Below, piece after piece: positions 1-9,215 of a stretch of DNA of 64,000 bases. The notes beneath the pieces were generated by a model, which did not search any database, had not been told where the DNA came from, and saw only the letters and a program-made list of their open reading frames with translations. The position numbers were made by a program, and so were the translations under genes. The stretch is from Robiginitomaculum sp. Lineage in GTDB: Bacteria; Pseudomonadota; Alphaproteobacteria; Caulobacterales; Maricaulaceae. Location of the stretch: the NCBI GenBank assembly GCA_002733605.1, contig NVWK01000011.1, positions 186,001 through 250,000 of the forward strand, read 5' to 3'. The stretch's first letter is position 1; every line of letters begins with the position of its first letter.

Positions 1-139
1 TTGGCATGGTAGCTCCGGTGTTTATGTGCCCGTGTTTGTGTGCTTATGGGCCGAGCACTCTATGTAATGTGCTAAAAAGATAATGCAAGCCCGAACCAAG
101 GCTTGCATGCGCGGTATGTGCCTGCATAATCCTAGCCTT

Positions 140-598
140 ATGATGCACTATCAAAAAACCATAAAACTGGACAGACCAGAAGACACATCGGCTTTGGGCG
201 CGCGATTGAGTGCCTATCTGAAGGCGGGGGATGTCGTGGCTTTACGCGGGACTTTGGGGGCCGGAAAAACCTCGCTGGCGCGAGGTTTAATAGGGGCGTT
301 GTGCGGGGCAGAAGAGGTGCCCAGTCCGACCTACACATTGGTGCAAACGTACGCCGGGCCACAGTTCGATATTTGGCATTTTGATCTTTACCGATTGGAA
401 AACGAAGCGGATGTCTGGGAGTTGGGAATTGAAGACGCATTGGATACGGGTGTGTGTTTAATCGAATGGCCGCAGCGTATAGAGGGCTTGTTGTCCGGTG
501 CGGAGCTTACCATAGAGATTGTGTTTGAAGGCGAGGGTCGACGGGCACAGATCAGCGGAGACGAGAATTGGGGAGAACGGCTTGCCGGATTTAATTAG
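140..598 (+). CDS. tsaE: tRNA threonylcarbamoyladenosine biosynthesis ATPase TsaE
   Basis: TsaE is the P-loop ATPase that works with TsaB and TsaD in the cytoplasm to install N6-threonylcarbamoyl on A37 of ANN-decoding tRNAs. From the chosen start the protein is 152 residues, normal for the family. The Walker A motif GTLGAGKT lies at residues 37-44, followed by the family motifs SPTYTL and FDLYRL and a conserved IEWP segment. The frame is open back to an ATG at 83, but homology only starts at about residue 22 of that longer version, so the ATG at 140 (or 143) is preferred; neither has a clear ribosome binding site. The gene heads a close + strand run and its 3' end overlaps the next gene, the usual order in Caulobacterales and relatives. 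Confidence 0.9.
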   Translation: MMHYQKTIKLDRPEDTSALGARLSAYLKAGDVVALRGTLGAGKTSLARGLIGALCGAEEVPSPTYTLVQTYAGPQFDIWHFDLYRLENEADVWELGIEDALDTGVCLIEWPQRIEGLLSGAELTIEIVFEGEGRRAQISGDENWGERLAGFN

Positions 599-1667
599 GG
601 CCACACAGATTGACGTATTTTTGAGCGCACATGGTTGGGGCGATGCGGTGCGGACGCCTGTACCGGGCGATGCGTCTGCCCGCCGGTATGAACGTTTGGT
701 TTTGGACGGGAAAAAGGCGGTGCTTATGGATGCGCCTTCGGAAGAAGACGGCCCGACCTGTCCGCTTGGGGCTAGCCTCGCTGAGCGCAAAGATTTGGGC
801 TATGGGGCGCAAGCCATGTTGGCAGGGTCTGATCAGGCCGCTTTCGTGTGTCTGGCCAGCGCCCTGACCCGTCGCGGGTTTGCGGCCCCCCATATTTGGG
901 GCGCGGATTTGAGTGCAGGCTTGCTTTTGCTCGAAGATTTGGGGGATGATCTGTACGCGCCGGTTTTGAAGGCTGAGCCAGATCGTGAGGCGGATTTATA
1001 CCGCGAAGCCGTCTCGTGCCTCTCTGCGCTTTATCGCAGTAGTTTTGCGACCAGCCTGCAAGCCCACGGTGCAACATGGCAAGTTGGCACATATGACAAT
1101 ATGGCTTTGCAGGTGGAAGCGGATTTGTTTCTGGACTGGTATGCGCCTGAATTTGAAGCGCCGCTAGACGCGGACGCGCGCGCAGACTGGACACGTATTT
1201 GGACAGAGGCATTTTCGCATTTACAAGCCCACGCTACCGGTTTGGCGCTGCGGGATTTTCATGCGGAGAACATTTTTGCGCACAAGGACAGGGTCGGGTT
1301 GATTGATTTTCAGGACGCGCTGTTTGCCCATCCGTCCTACGATCTTGTGTCCCTGATCGAAGATGCGCGGCGGGATGTTGATCCAGCGTTGGCGGGGCCG
1401 TTGATTTCGCAATTTTGCCAACAGGTAGGGATTGTCGAGGACGATAGCTTTCACGCGGCCTATGCGGTGCAGGGCGCCCAGAGGAATGCCAAAATTCTCG
1501 GTATATTTGTACGCTTGGCGCGGCGGGATAAAAAACCCGGCTATCTTGATTTACTGCCGCGTGTGCGGGGGCATTTCCAAAACGATTTGTCACATCCGGC
1601 ATTGGCGGGTTTGAAGGCGTGGGTGCAGAAATATGCTCCAACTGCATTGGAGGTGTCTGATGATTAA
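582..1667 (+). CDS. amgK: N-acetylmuramate/N-acetylglucosamine kinase AmgK (aminoglycoside phosphotransferase fold)
   Basis: This is an APH-fold kinase of about 361 residues. With the next gene (MurU-like) it forms the anomeric MurNAc/GlcNAc kinase pair of the peptidoglycan recycling route that makes UDP-MurNAc without de novo MurA/MurB, a bypass that gives intrinsic fosfomycin tolerance in other proteobacteria. The catalytic loop RDFHAEN is at about residue 224-230 and the DFG-like metal motif IDFQDA about 16 residues later. A TTG at 582 has a strong purine-rich site (GGGGAGA) about 6 bases upstream and overlaps the tsaE stop by 17 bases; an ATG at 519 would overlap tsaE much more, so TTG is chosen. 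The specific sugar substrate is inferred from gene pairing. Confidence 0.8.
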   Translation: MPDLIRATQIDVFLSAHGWGDAVRTPVPGDASARRYERLVLDGKKAVLMDAPSEEDGPTCPLGASLAERKDLGYGAQAMLAGSDQAAFVCLASALTRRGFAAPHIWGADLSAGLLLLEDLGDDLYAPVLKAEPDREADLYREAVSCLSALYRSSFATSLQAHGATWQVGTYDNMALQVEADLFLDWYAPEFEAPLDADARADWTRIWTEAFSHLQAHATGLALRDFHAENIFAHKDRVGLIDFQDALFAHPSYDLVSLIEDARRDVDPALAGPLISQFCQQVGIVEDDSFHAAYAVQGAQRNAKILGIFVRLARRDKKPGYLDLLPRVRGHFQNDLSHPALAGLKAWVQKYAPTALEVSDD

Positions 1668-2367
1668 AACGGCAATGGTGATGGCGGCGGGACACGGCAC
1701 CCGCATGCGGCCCCTGACAGATAACACCTGCAAAGCTCTGGTGGTTGTGGACGGAAAAACCCTGATCAATCATATGCTGGATCGTTTACACACGGCGGGG
1801 ATTGAACGGGCGATTGTCAATGTGCATGCATTTGCGGATCAGCTGGAAGCGCATCTGAAGGCGCGTACGGGTGGGCCGAAAATTATCATATCGAATGAGC
1901 GTGACGCCCTGTTGGAAACGGGGGGCGGGGTCGTGAAAGCTTTGCCTTTACTGGGCACGGCTCCGGTTTTGATTTGTAATATAGATGCGGTCTGGATTGA
2001 ATTTGCGCCTGTGCTTTCGCAGTTGATGCAGGCTTGGGATGGGCGGATAATGGACGAGCTGTTTTTGCTGGCGCCGATCAATGATACGCTTGGTTACGCG
2101 GGTGCGGGGGACTTTGATCTGGCCGGGGACGGCAAGGTCAGTCGACGCACAGGGGATGAGGCGGACTATGTGTATGCGGGTGTGGAGATTTTTAAACCGA
2201 AATTGGCGCGTGGATTCCCGCAAGAGAAATTTTCGCGCACGAAAATTTGGGACACAGTGTTTGCGAAACAGCGTGCCTATGGGCATGTTTTGGCGGGGTT
2301 CTGGATGCATGTGGGGGATCCTGAAGCGGTCGGATTTGCCCGTGCGGTTTTGAAAGAAGCCCGCTAA
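1660..2367 (+). CDS. murU: N-acetylmuramate alpha-1-phosphate uridylyltransferase MurU-like
   Basis: This nucleotidyltransferase of about 235 residues belongs to the sugar-phosphate NTP transferase fold. The signature MAAGHGTRMRPLT with a downstream Lys (TCKAL) is at residues 8-26, and a metal-binding Asp lies in the NIDAV motif near residue 109. In the recycling pathway it converts MurNAc-1-phosphate, made by AmgK and a phosphatase, into UDP-MurNAc. The ATG at 1660 lies within the end of amgK (8-base overlap) with GGAGG about 8 bases upstream, indicating translational coupling. Generic mannose-1-phosphate guanylyltransferase annotations are common for this family; adjacency to amgK favours MurU. 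Confidence 0.8.
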   Translation: MIKTAMVMAAGHGTRMRPLTDNTCKALVVVDGKTLINHMLDRLHTAGIERAIVNVHAFADQLEAHLKARTGGPKIIISNERDALLETGGGVVKALPLLGTAPVLICNIDAVWIEFAPVLSQLMQAWDGRIMDELFLLAPINDTLGYAGAGDFDLAGDGKVSRRTGDEADYVYAGVEIFKPKLARGFPQEKFSRTKIWDTVFAKQRAYGHVLAGFWMHVGDPEAVGFARAVLKEAR

Positions 2368-2369
2368 AT

Positions 2370-5354
2370 ATGGCAGTCGCGGAAAAAACCCTGTTTGATG
2401 CGGATACGCCTAATGTGTACACCATGCCTGCCGGTGCCCCGTTTTTAAAACATTTGGCACAGGGGTTGAAAGCTTCGTTGGGCAAAGAGCTTTCTAACGC
2501 CATGATTTTACTGCCGACGCGCCGCGCGGTGCGCGAACTTACGGACGCCTTTCTAGATACGGATATGGGAGGGGCGGTGTTGTTGCCGCGCCTACGTACA
2601 CTTGCTGACATGGACGAAAACGAGCCGCCATTTGCGCCCGGCCCGATCGATATCAATGTGCCGCCTGCCATTGACGGGGTCAGGCACCGGTTTGAATTGG
2701 CGCAATTGGTGGTGCGTAAATTGCAGGTGGTTTCAGGCGAAGATGTTGAGCCGGACGCGGCCAGTGCATTGGCGATGACCGAACCGCTCGTTACTTTGTT
2801 GAGCGATTTGTCAATGGAAGAACTGGGACCGCAGGCTTTGCGGGCGCTTGACGAAGACATGGAGAGCTTGCCGGCCCATTTTCAAAATGCGGCCGAATTT
2901 GTAAAAATCATTGCCGAGTATTGGCCAGAGCATTTGGCAGCGCTTGGGCTTTCGGAACCGAGTGCGCGGCGGGTGGCGTTGCTGAATGCGGCGGCGAAAT
3001 TATGGGACGAGACGCCGCCGGATCATCCGGTGATCGTGGCGGGTTCAACCGGTACATTGGCGGCGACGGCAAGGCTGATTAAAGCGGTGTCCAAAATGCC
3101 CAAGGGTCTGGTCGTATTGCCCGGTCTGGATGTGCATATTGATGAGCAGGTCTGGAACGATATTGATGAGGATATTCAGCATCCGCAAGCATCGCTAAAA
3201 AACCTGATCAAGACGCTCGGCGTTGAACGGGCCGATGTTGCGATTTGGCCGGGGCTGAGGCTGTCCAGCAAAGCAAAAATGCGGGCCCGCATTTTATCGC
3301 AAAGCCTTATTCCGGCAAACTCCACGTCTGATTGGCCAAAGCGAATTGCATGGTTGCAACAAGGAGATAGCGCCGAAGATACGTTGGAAAACGGGCTGGA
3401 CGGGTTGTCGCTGATCGAAGCGAAAACCGAAGAGGAGGAGGCGGGCTTGATCGCGTTGATTTTGCGCGAAACGCTCGAGACGCCGGAGAAAACTGCGGCG
3501 CTGATTACACCTGACCCAGCACTGGCGCGGCGGGTACGGGCTAAATTGTCACGCTGGGGGGTGGAAGTGGATAGCTCGGCCGGCGAGCCTTTGGAGGAAA
3601 CCCTGCACGGGTCATTTTTGGCGCTGAGCGCCGAAGTGGCACTTGATCCGTTTGATCCTGTCGCCCTGTCAGGATTGGTGCGGCACAGACTTTTTGCACT
3701 TGAAAACAAAGCGCTGAGCGCATGGGAAGATTTGGAAAAGCGGGGGCTTAGAGGCCCGCGTCCGAAAACTCTCGTAGCACTAGAGGCCCGACTTGACGGT
3801 AAATGTGCCGAGGGCTTGGCCCTGTTTAAATCTGTGCAGGCGACACTTGCGCCTTTAAGCGCATTGTGCGGGGAGCGTGCAGAAGCGGGCGTGTTTGCGC
3901 GGACGCACACGGCTGTGCTCGAACAGATTGCGGGGGGTGCGAATAAAATATGGCGCACGGAGGCGGGCGAAAAAGCGGCCACCTTGATGGAAGAGTTGAT
4001 GGCTTACGGCAAACTCCTGCCTGAAGTGGACGGGCCTGCCTATGGGCGGTTGTTGAGCATGATGATGCGCGGACGTGTGGTGCGACCCCGCTACGGCACC
4101 GAAGTCCGTTTGCATATTTTGGGGCCGTTGGAAGCGCGGATGATTGACGCGGACAGGATTGTGCTGGGCGGGTTGAACGAGGGGGTTTGGCCGGCTCCGC
4201 CTGCGCCGCATCCGGTGTTGTCACGGGGCATGCGTCTTAAAATCGGGCTGACGGCACCAGAGCGGCGCTTTGGTTTGGCGGCTCATGATTTTGCGCAATT
4301 GGCGGCGAAACAGGATGTGATTTTAACCCGCTCTCAGCGCACAGGCGAAGGGCCGGGGGTGCAATCGCGCTGGCTGTGGCGGTTGACGACTTTGGTCAAG
4401 GGGGCGCAAAAAGAACACGCGTTGAAAACGGGACAACATTATCTGGACTGGGTAAGGGCACTGGATGTTGCGCCCGAACATCCAAGTTCTGCGCCGCGTC
4501 CGCAGCCACGCCCGAAACTGGAAGCGCGTTGGCCCAATCGGCGGCGTTTATCGGTGACGCAGATTAGCACGTGGGTACGGGACCCTTATGCGATTTACGC
4601 CAAACATGTATTGGGGCTGAGATCGCTTGATCCGCCCGATCAACCTTTGGGCGCGCGAGAATACGGAATTGCCGTACACAAAGCGTTGGAGACGATTGAT
4701 AACATTAGCGCCCCTAAACTGGCCGAGACATTGAAGATGGAACTCCGCCGTGCCGGATATGAAGAGCCTGCGTTTGCACGGCTAAATGTACGTTTGGAGG
4801 AGATGGCGGAATGGCTGGTCGGATGGGCGCGACACCGCCGTGCGGACGGGTGGCGACCATTTGCTGTTGAGACAAAAGGCGAGTTTGAAATATTTGGTGC
4901 GGGCGCACCCTTTGTCCTGTCGGGGATTCCTGACCGGATCGAAAAATGCGGGGATGAAATTTCTATACTGGATTTCAAAACAGGGACGCTGCCGACAGAG
5001 GCGATGGTGCGGGCCGGATTTGATCCGCAATTGCCGTTGTTATCGGTCATGCTCTCGGAAGGCTGTTTTGGGGCAAGCGGGCAGGCGACGGAATTGCGTT
5101 ATATCAAACCGAATGCACGCGGGATGAAAGCGCGAGATAAACAGATCAAATCCAGAGACTATGGTGCGCAGGACTATGCGCAAGAGGCGCTGGAGGCTTT
5201 GCGCAATCTGATCGCCTATTTTGACCGCGAAGATACGGCCTATTATTCGCAACCACGGGCACAATATGTGAACCGGTTCGGGGATTATGACCATCTGGCC
5301 CGTCGGGCCGAATGGGCGACACTTCAGGACAATGGGGGCGGCAATGACGGATAA
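2370..5354 (+). CDS. addB: Double-strand break repair protein AddB
   Basis: This is the 994-residue AddB subunit of the AddAB helicase-nuclease, the alphaproteobacterial counterpart of RecBCD, which resects double-strand breaks for RecA loading at Chi-like sites. The long N-terminal part is the degenerate helicase-like region (LLPTRRA near residue 48). The C-terminal PD-(D/E)XK nuclease domain shows SGIPDRIE and ILDFKTG near residues 850-872. It starts two bases after murU and its end overlaps addA by 11 bases, so the two subunits are probably made in equal amounts. No four-cysteine iron-sulfur staple like that of Bacillus AddB is evident. Confidence 0.93.
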   Translation: MAVAEKTLFDADTPNVYTMPAGAPFLKHLAQGLKASLGKELSNAMILLPTRRAVRELTDAFLDTDMGGAVLLPRLRTLADMDENEPPFAPGPIDINVPPAIDGVRHRFELAQLVVRKLQVVSGEDVEPDAASALAMTEPLVTLLSDLSMEELGPQALRALDEDMESLPAHFQNAAEFVKIIAEYWPEHLAALGLSEPSARRVALLNAAAKLWDETPPDHPVIVAGSTGTLAATARLIKAVSKMPKGLVVLPGLDVHIDEQVWNDIDEDIQHPQASLKNLIKTLGVERADVAIWPGLRLSSKAKMRARILSQSLIPANSTSDWPKRIAWLQQGDSAEDTLENGLDGLSLIEAKTEEEEAGLIALILRETLETPEKTAALITPDPALARRVRAKLSRWGVEVDSSAGEPLEETLHGSFLALSAEVALDPFDPVALSGLVRHRLFALENKALSAWEDLEKRGLRGPRPKTLVALEARLDGKCAEGLALFKSVQATLAPLSALCGERAEAGVFARTHTAVLEQIAGGANKIWRTEAGEKAATLMEELMAYGKLLPEVDGPAYGRLLSMMMRGRVVRPRYGTEVRLHILGPLEARMIDADRIVLGGLNEGVWPAPPAPHPVLSRGMRLKIGLTAPERRFGLAAHDFAQLAAKQDVILTRSQRTGEGPGVQSRWLWRLTTLVKGAQKEHALKTGQHYLDWVRALDVAPEHPSSAPRPQPRPKLEARWPNRRRLSVTQISTWVRDPYAIYAKHVLGLRSLDPPDQPLGAREYGIAVHKALETIDNISAPKLAETLKMELRRAGYEEPAFARLNVRLEEMAEWLVGWARHRRADGWRPFAVETKGEFEIFGAGAPFVLSGIPDRIEKCGDEISILDFKTGTLPTEAMVRAGFDPQLPLLSVMLSEGCFGASGQATELRYIKPNARGMKARDKQIKSRDYGAQDYAQEALEALRNLIAYFDREDTAYYSQPRAQYVNRFGDYDHLARRAEWATLQDNGGGNDG

Positions 5355-8300
5355 GGCCTATACACTTGCCACCGAAATGCAGCGGATGGCGGCAGACCCG
5401 ATGCATTCCGTATTCGTGTCGGCCAATGCGGGGTCGGGGAAAACCCGGGTGTTGGTCGCGCGGGTTTCACGCCTGTTGTTGGCGGGGACGTTACCGGATA
5501 AAATCCTGTGTCTAACCTATACCAAGGCGGCGGCGTCCGAAATGCAGGCGCGTTTGTTTGAGGCGCTCGGGTCGTGGGCGATTTTGGACGCGCAAGATTT
5601 AACCGAGGCTCTGAATGAATTGCAAGGGCAGGAGAAGGCGCGCAGTGAAGAGGATTTGGGGCGGGCGCGGCTTTTGTTTGCGCGGGCGCTGGAAACTCCC
5701 GGTGGGTTGAAGGTGCAGACCATTCATGCGTTTTGTGAAAAATTGCTGCGGCGGTTTCCGTTGGAAGCCGGGCTTGCGCCCGGAACTGACGCGATTGACG
5801 AGGCGGATGCACGGGCTTTGCAAGAACAGGTTTGGACGCGCATAGAGCGGACATCTGTGCAAAACCCGCGCAGTGAAATCGCTGAAGCGATTACGCTTTT
5901 GTCGATCCATAAAGGCGATGAAGATATGGAGCGGCTGTATCGCTGGGCGATGGGCAGTGTTTATAAAATGCAGAGCTGGCGTGAAGCGGGTGGGGTTGCG
6001 GCGTTGGCCGAGACGCTCGGAGTTTCGGTCGGGTTAAGTGTGGAGACGGCCAAAGCGCAGGCTTGGGAGGCGGCTCCGAAAGCGGAGATACATATCGCGG
6101 CCCGGGATATGCAAATGGGCGGTAAAACCGATCAGACCAAGGCGGATTGTATTTTTGCAGCGCTTACGGCCACGACACCTGCCGAGGCTTATCAACATTA
6201 TGAGCGGATGTTTTTTACCCAAAAAGGCACACCGAATGCGTCTATGGTGACGGGTAAGGCCGGTATGGGTATCGAGCTGTTCGGGAGCGCAAAGACCGGA
6301 TATCAGCCCGAAGCGTTACGGATGATTGCGGCCAAGGATCAGGTACAATGTGCACATGTGTTGGAGCTTACCAATGCGGTGTATGTAATTGCACAGGCGA
6401 TGGCGGATCAATACGCAGTATTGAAACTGCGGCGCAGGGTTATGGATTTTGATGATCAAATCCATTTGGCGCGGCGGCTGTTGCTCGATAGCGAGGCGGC
6501 GGACTGGGTGCGCTATAAATTGGACGGGGGCGTTGACCATGTTCTGGTTGACGAGGCCCAGGATACCTCCGGCGTGCAGTGGGATATTGTGGGGGCGCTG
6601 TCAGATCCGTTCTTTCAACCATCGCCCGATGCAGACCCGCGTAGGCCCCGCACCCTATTTGCGGTTGGAGACGAGAAGCAATCCATTTACTCCTTTCAGG
6701 GAGCGGAGCCGGAACTGTTTTTGGAAAAAATACAGGCGCTGAGCGAAAAGCAGACGGATACGCCGGAAGTGAAAATGTCGATGTCGTTTCGTTCGACAGA
6801 ACATGTTTTGGCGCTGGTCGATGAGATATTTTATCAACAGGGCGGCATCAAAGAAACTTTTGACGCGGGTACTTTTGCACCTGCGTCCGATCAGGGCGGG
6901 CATAGTGCCTACCGTGATGATCCGGGTTTGGTCGAGTTCTGGCCAGCGGTGAAAGCGCCGGAAAAACCGGAGGTGGAAATTGCGTGGGAGCCTGTGCCTG
7001 TCGATACCCCTTCAGCGCAATCGCCGCGCGAACAATTGGCGCGCGAAATAGCGGTGCAGATCAAATCGTGGCTGGACACAGACGAGCCGGTTTTTGACCG
7101 GGACGTAGGGGTGCGGCCGATGCAGGCGCGCGACATCATGATTTTGGTGACCAAGCGGACGGATTTTTTCGATGCGGTTATTCGTAATTTGAAAGAGCGC
7201 GGGGTTCCGGTTGCGGGCGCAGACCGGCTGACATTGACAGAGTCGATTGCGGTGCAGGATTTATTGTCTTTGGCGAAATTTACGCTTTTGCCTTCGGATG
7301 ATTTGTCGTTGGCAGAAGTTTTAAAAAGTCCGTTGGTCGGTTGGGACGAGGATCAATTGTTTGAGATTGCGTCTGGTCGGGATGGTCGTTTATGGCAGGC
7401 GGTGCCGGAGGGGGATGTGCGTGATATGCTGGTACATCTTCAGGGGTTGGCGCACCGCTTGGCCCCGTATGAATTTTTTGCGCGCACCCTTGCTTATGTT
7501 CCAAAGTCTGGCGGGGCCAGTCTTTTGCAAAACATATATACCCGTTTAGGTGTTGAGGCGGCAGATGCGATCGAGGCGTTTTTGGCGCGGGCCTTGGCAC
7601 ATCAACGCCATACGGCCCCGTCCCTGATCCGGTTTGTGCGCGACATTGAAAACGACGAGAATAAAATCAAACGCGAAATGGATACGGCCCAAAACGAAGT
7701 GCGGGTGATGAGTGTGCATGCGGCGAAGGGGCTGGAAGCGCCGGTGGTGATTTTGCCTGACACGACCCAGATTAAAACTGTGGGCAAGGATATCATTTAT
7801 CCAACTGGTGATGGGGGATATGTAATGCGGGTGGCGCAAGCCGAACAGCCAGAGGTTTTGAGCGGGATACAAGATCGCCAACAGGCTGCGAGTGCACGTG
7901 AGGCCATGCGGCTTTTATATGTGGCCCTGACCCGCGCTGAATCCCGTCTGTTGATTTGCGGGTTTGAAAGCCACGGCAAGGTGGCGGACGGCAGTTGGCA
8001 TCAGCGTATAGAGCGCGCGTTAACCGGGTTGGAGGCGCAAGAATTCGAGACGGTGTTTGGCGCAGGTTTGCGCTATGGACGGCGTCCTGAAGGGGTCGCG
8101 GGTCTTGCAAAAATTAAAGATGTGCAGGCGCAAAAATTTCCGGATTGGGCTAGAAAATTGGCGCCTCCGGCGAGACAAAAGGTGCGACATGTTTCACCTT
8201 CGCATTTGTTAGCGCCAGAGGAAGGGGTAGAACAGGATGTGCCTGTACGGTCACCACTTCTGGTCAAAACCGGTGAAACCGACAGATTTACGCGCGGTAA

Positions 8301-8802
8301 TCATATTCATAAATTGCTGCAAATTTTACCGGACCTGGATGTGTCCGAGAGACGCGCATCCGCGCAGGCCTATTTACAATCCCGGACGGCATTAAATGCG
8401 GATATGGTGCGAGAGATTAATACGGATGTTTTTGCGGTTTTGGAAAATGAAAAATTTGCAGACTTTTTTGCCAAGGGGTCACGGGCAGAAGTGTCTGTGG
8501 CGGGATGGACGAAAGCGTTCCCCAAGCATATCCGTTTGAGCGGCCAAATTGACCGGCTGTGTGTGTTGGGGGATACGGTCTGGATACTGGATTATAAATC
8601 CAATCGCCCACCGCCTGCGCACGAAAAAGACGTGGCGCCGATCTATGTGCGGCAGATGGCGGCCTATCGGGCGTTGGTCGCGGATATTTTCCCAGACAAA
8701 ATCGTGAAAACGGCTTTGTTATGGACGGACGGGCCGCATTTGATGGTTTTGTCGGACGCACTTTTGGACAGTGTGGACTGGGATGTGGTTTTGCCGCCTT
8801 GA
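5344..8802 (+). CDS. addA: Double-strand break repair helicase-nuclease AddA
   Basis: This is the catalytic UvrD/Rep-type subunit of AddAB, about 1152 residues. Walker A (NAGSGKTR) is at residues 28-35, helicase motif II reads VDEAQD, and motif III-like GDEKQSIYSFQGA follows. Late helicase motifs include VMSVHAAKGLEAPVV and LLYVALTRAE. A C-terminal RecB-family nuclease has SGQIDRL near residue 1065 and ILDYKSN near 1081. The ATG at 5344 overlaps the addB stop, a much better fit than the ATG at 5287. The family works at DNA ends with AddB in recombinational repair. Confidence 0.95.
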   Translation: MTDKAYTLATEMQRMAADPMHSVFVSANAGSGKTRVLVARVSRLLLAGTLPDKILCLTYTKAAASEMQARLFEALGSWAILDAQDLTEALNELQGQEKARSEEDLGRARLLFARALETPGGLKVQTIHAFCEKLLRRFPLEAGLAPGTDAIDEADARALQEQVWTRIERTSVQNPRSEIAEAITLLSIHKGDEDMERLYRWAMGSVYKMQSWREAGGVAALAETLGVSVGLSVETAKAQAWEAAPKAEIHIAARDMQMGGKTDQTKADCIFAALTATTPAEAYQHYERMFFTQKGTPNASMVTGKAGMGIELFGSAKTGYQPEALRMIAAKDQVQCAHVLELTNAVYVIAQAMADQYAVLKLRRRVMDFDDQIHLARRLLLDSEAADWVRYKLDGGVDHVLVDEAQDTSGVQWDIVGALSDPFFQPSPDADPRRPRTLFAVGDEKQSIYSFQGAEPELFLEKIQALSEKQTDTPEVKMSMSFRSTEHVLALVDEIFYQQGGIKETFDAGTFAPASDQGGHSAYRDDPGLVEFWPAVKAPEKPEVEIAWEPVPVDTPSAQSPREQLAREIAVQIKSWLDTDEPVFDRDVGVRPMQARDIMILVTKRTDFFDAVIRNLKERGVPVAGADRLTLTESIAVQDLLSLAKFTLLPSDDLSLAEVLKSPLVGWDEDQLFEIASGRDGRLWQAVPEGDVRDMLVHLQGLAHRLAPYEFFARTLAYVPKSGGASLLQNIYTRLGVEAADAIEAFLARALAHQRHTAPSLIRFVRDIENDENKIKREMDTAQNEVRVMSVHAAKGLEAPVVILPDTTQIKTVGKDIIYPTGDGGYVMRVAQAEQPEVLSGIQDRQQAASAREAMRLLYVALTRAESRLLICGFESHGKVADGSWHQRIERALTGLEAQEFETVFGAGLRYGRRPEGVAGLAKIKDVQAQKFPDWARKLAPPARQKVRHVSPSHLLAPEEGVEQDVPVRSPLLVKTGETDRFTRGNHIHKLLQILPDLDVSERRASAQAYLQSRTALNADMVREINTDVFAVLENEKFADFFAKGSRAEVSVAGWTKAFPKHIRLSGQIDRLCVLGDTVWILDYKSNRPPPAHEKDVAPIYVRQMAAYRALVADIFPDKIVKTALLWTDGPHLMVLSDALLDSVDWDVVLPP

Positions 8803-8854
8803 CGAATCGGCACACGATACCTAACTATGAATGACGCAGAAAAAGGAACGCCAC

Positions 8855-9175
8855 ATGCCTACCATTACCGTCACGGACGAAAATTTTAAATCCGAAGTTC
8901 TTGGATCAACCAAACCCGTCTTGCTCGACTTTTGGGCGGAATGGTGTGGGCCGTGTAAGCAGATGGCACCAGCATTGGAAGAGCTGTCCGAAGACCTGGC
9001 TGGCAAAGTTATTGTTGCCAAGGTTAATATCGAAGATAGTCCGGATACGGCGGTTGATTTTCACATTCGTGGTGTGCCGACTTTGATGATTTTTAAAGAC
9101 GGCGAGGTTGTCGCAACCAAGTCCGGCGCGATGACAAAAAACAAGCTTGCCGAGTGGTTGGCCGAACACAATTAA
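8855..9175 (+). CDS. trxA: Thioredoxin TrxA
   Basis: This is a 106-residue classical thioredoxin that reduces cytoplasmic protein disulfides and supplies electrons to ribonucleotide reductase, methionine sulfoxide reductase and arsenate reductases. The active-site motif WCGPCK is at about residues 30-35 and the cis-proline loop GVPTLMIFKDG at about 71-81. The ATG at 8855 has AAGGAA about 7 bases upstream; upstream in-frame codons to 8831 are not conserved. The gene follows addA by about 50 bases, as in many Caulobacterales. A perfect 11-bp hairpin lies just downstream. Confidence 0.96.
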   Translation: MPTITVTDENFKSEVLGSTKPVLLDFWAEWCGPCKQMAPALEELSEDLAGKVIVAKVNIEDSPDTAVDFHIRGVPTLMIFKDGEVVATKSGAMTKNKLAEWLAEHN

Positions 9176-9190
9176 GCGCAGGCTTGACGT

Positions 9191-9215
9191 CACCGTGTAG
9201 GCCTCCTACACGGTG
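9191..9215. terminator. Perfect 11-bp inverted repeat after trxA
   Basis: CACCGTGTAGG and CCTACACGGTG flank a three-base loop (CCT), starting about 16 bases after the trxA stop. There is no clear T run after it on the + strand, so it is not a textbook intrinsic terminator; it may stabilise the trxA transcript 3' end or modulate read-through. Its last three bases are the GTG at 9213 that could start the next gene. Confidence 0.5.

Noticed and set aside
1-82. Possible end of an upstream gene at the left edge
   Set aside because: A frame is open from base 2 to a stop at 65-67, but 21 codons give no recognisable signature.
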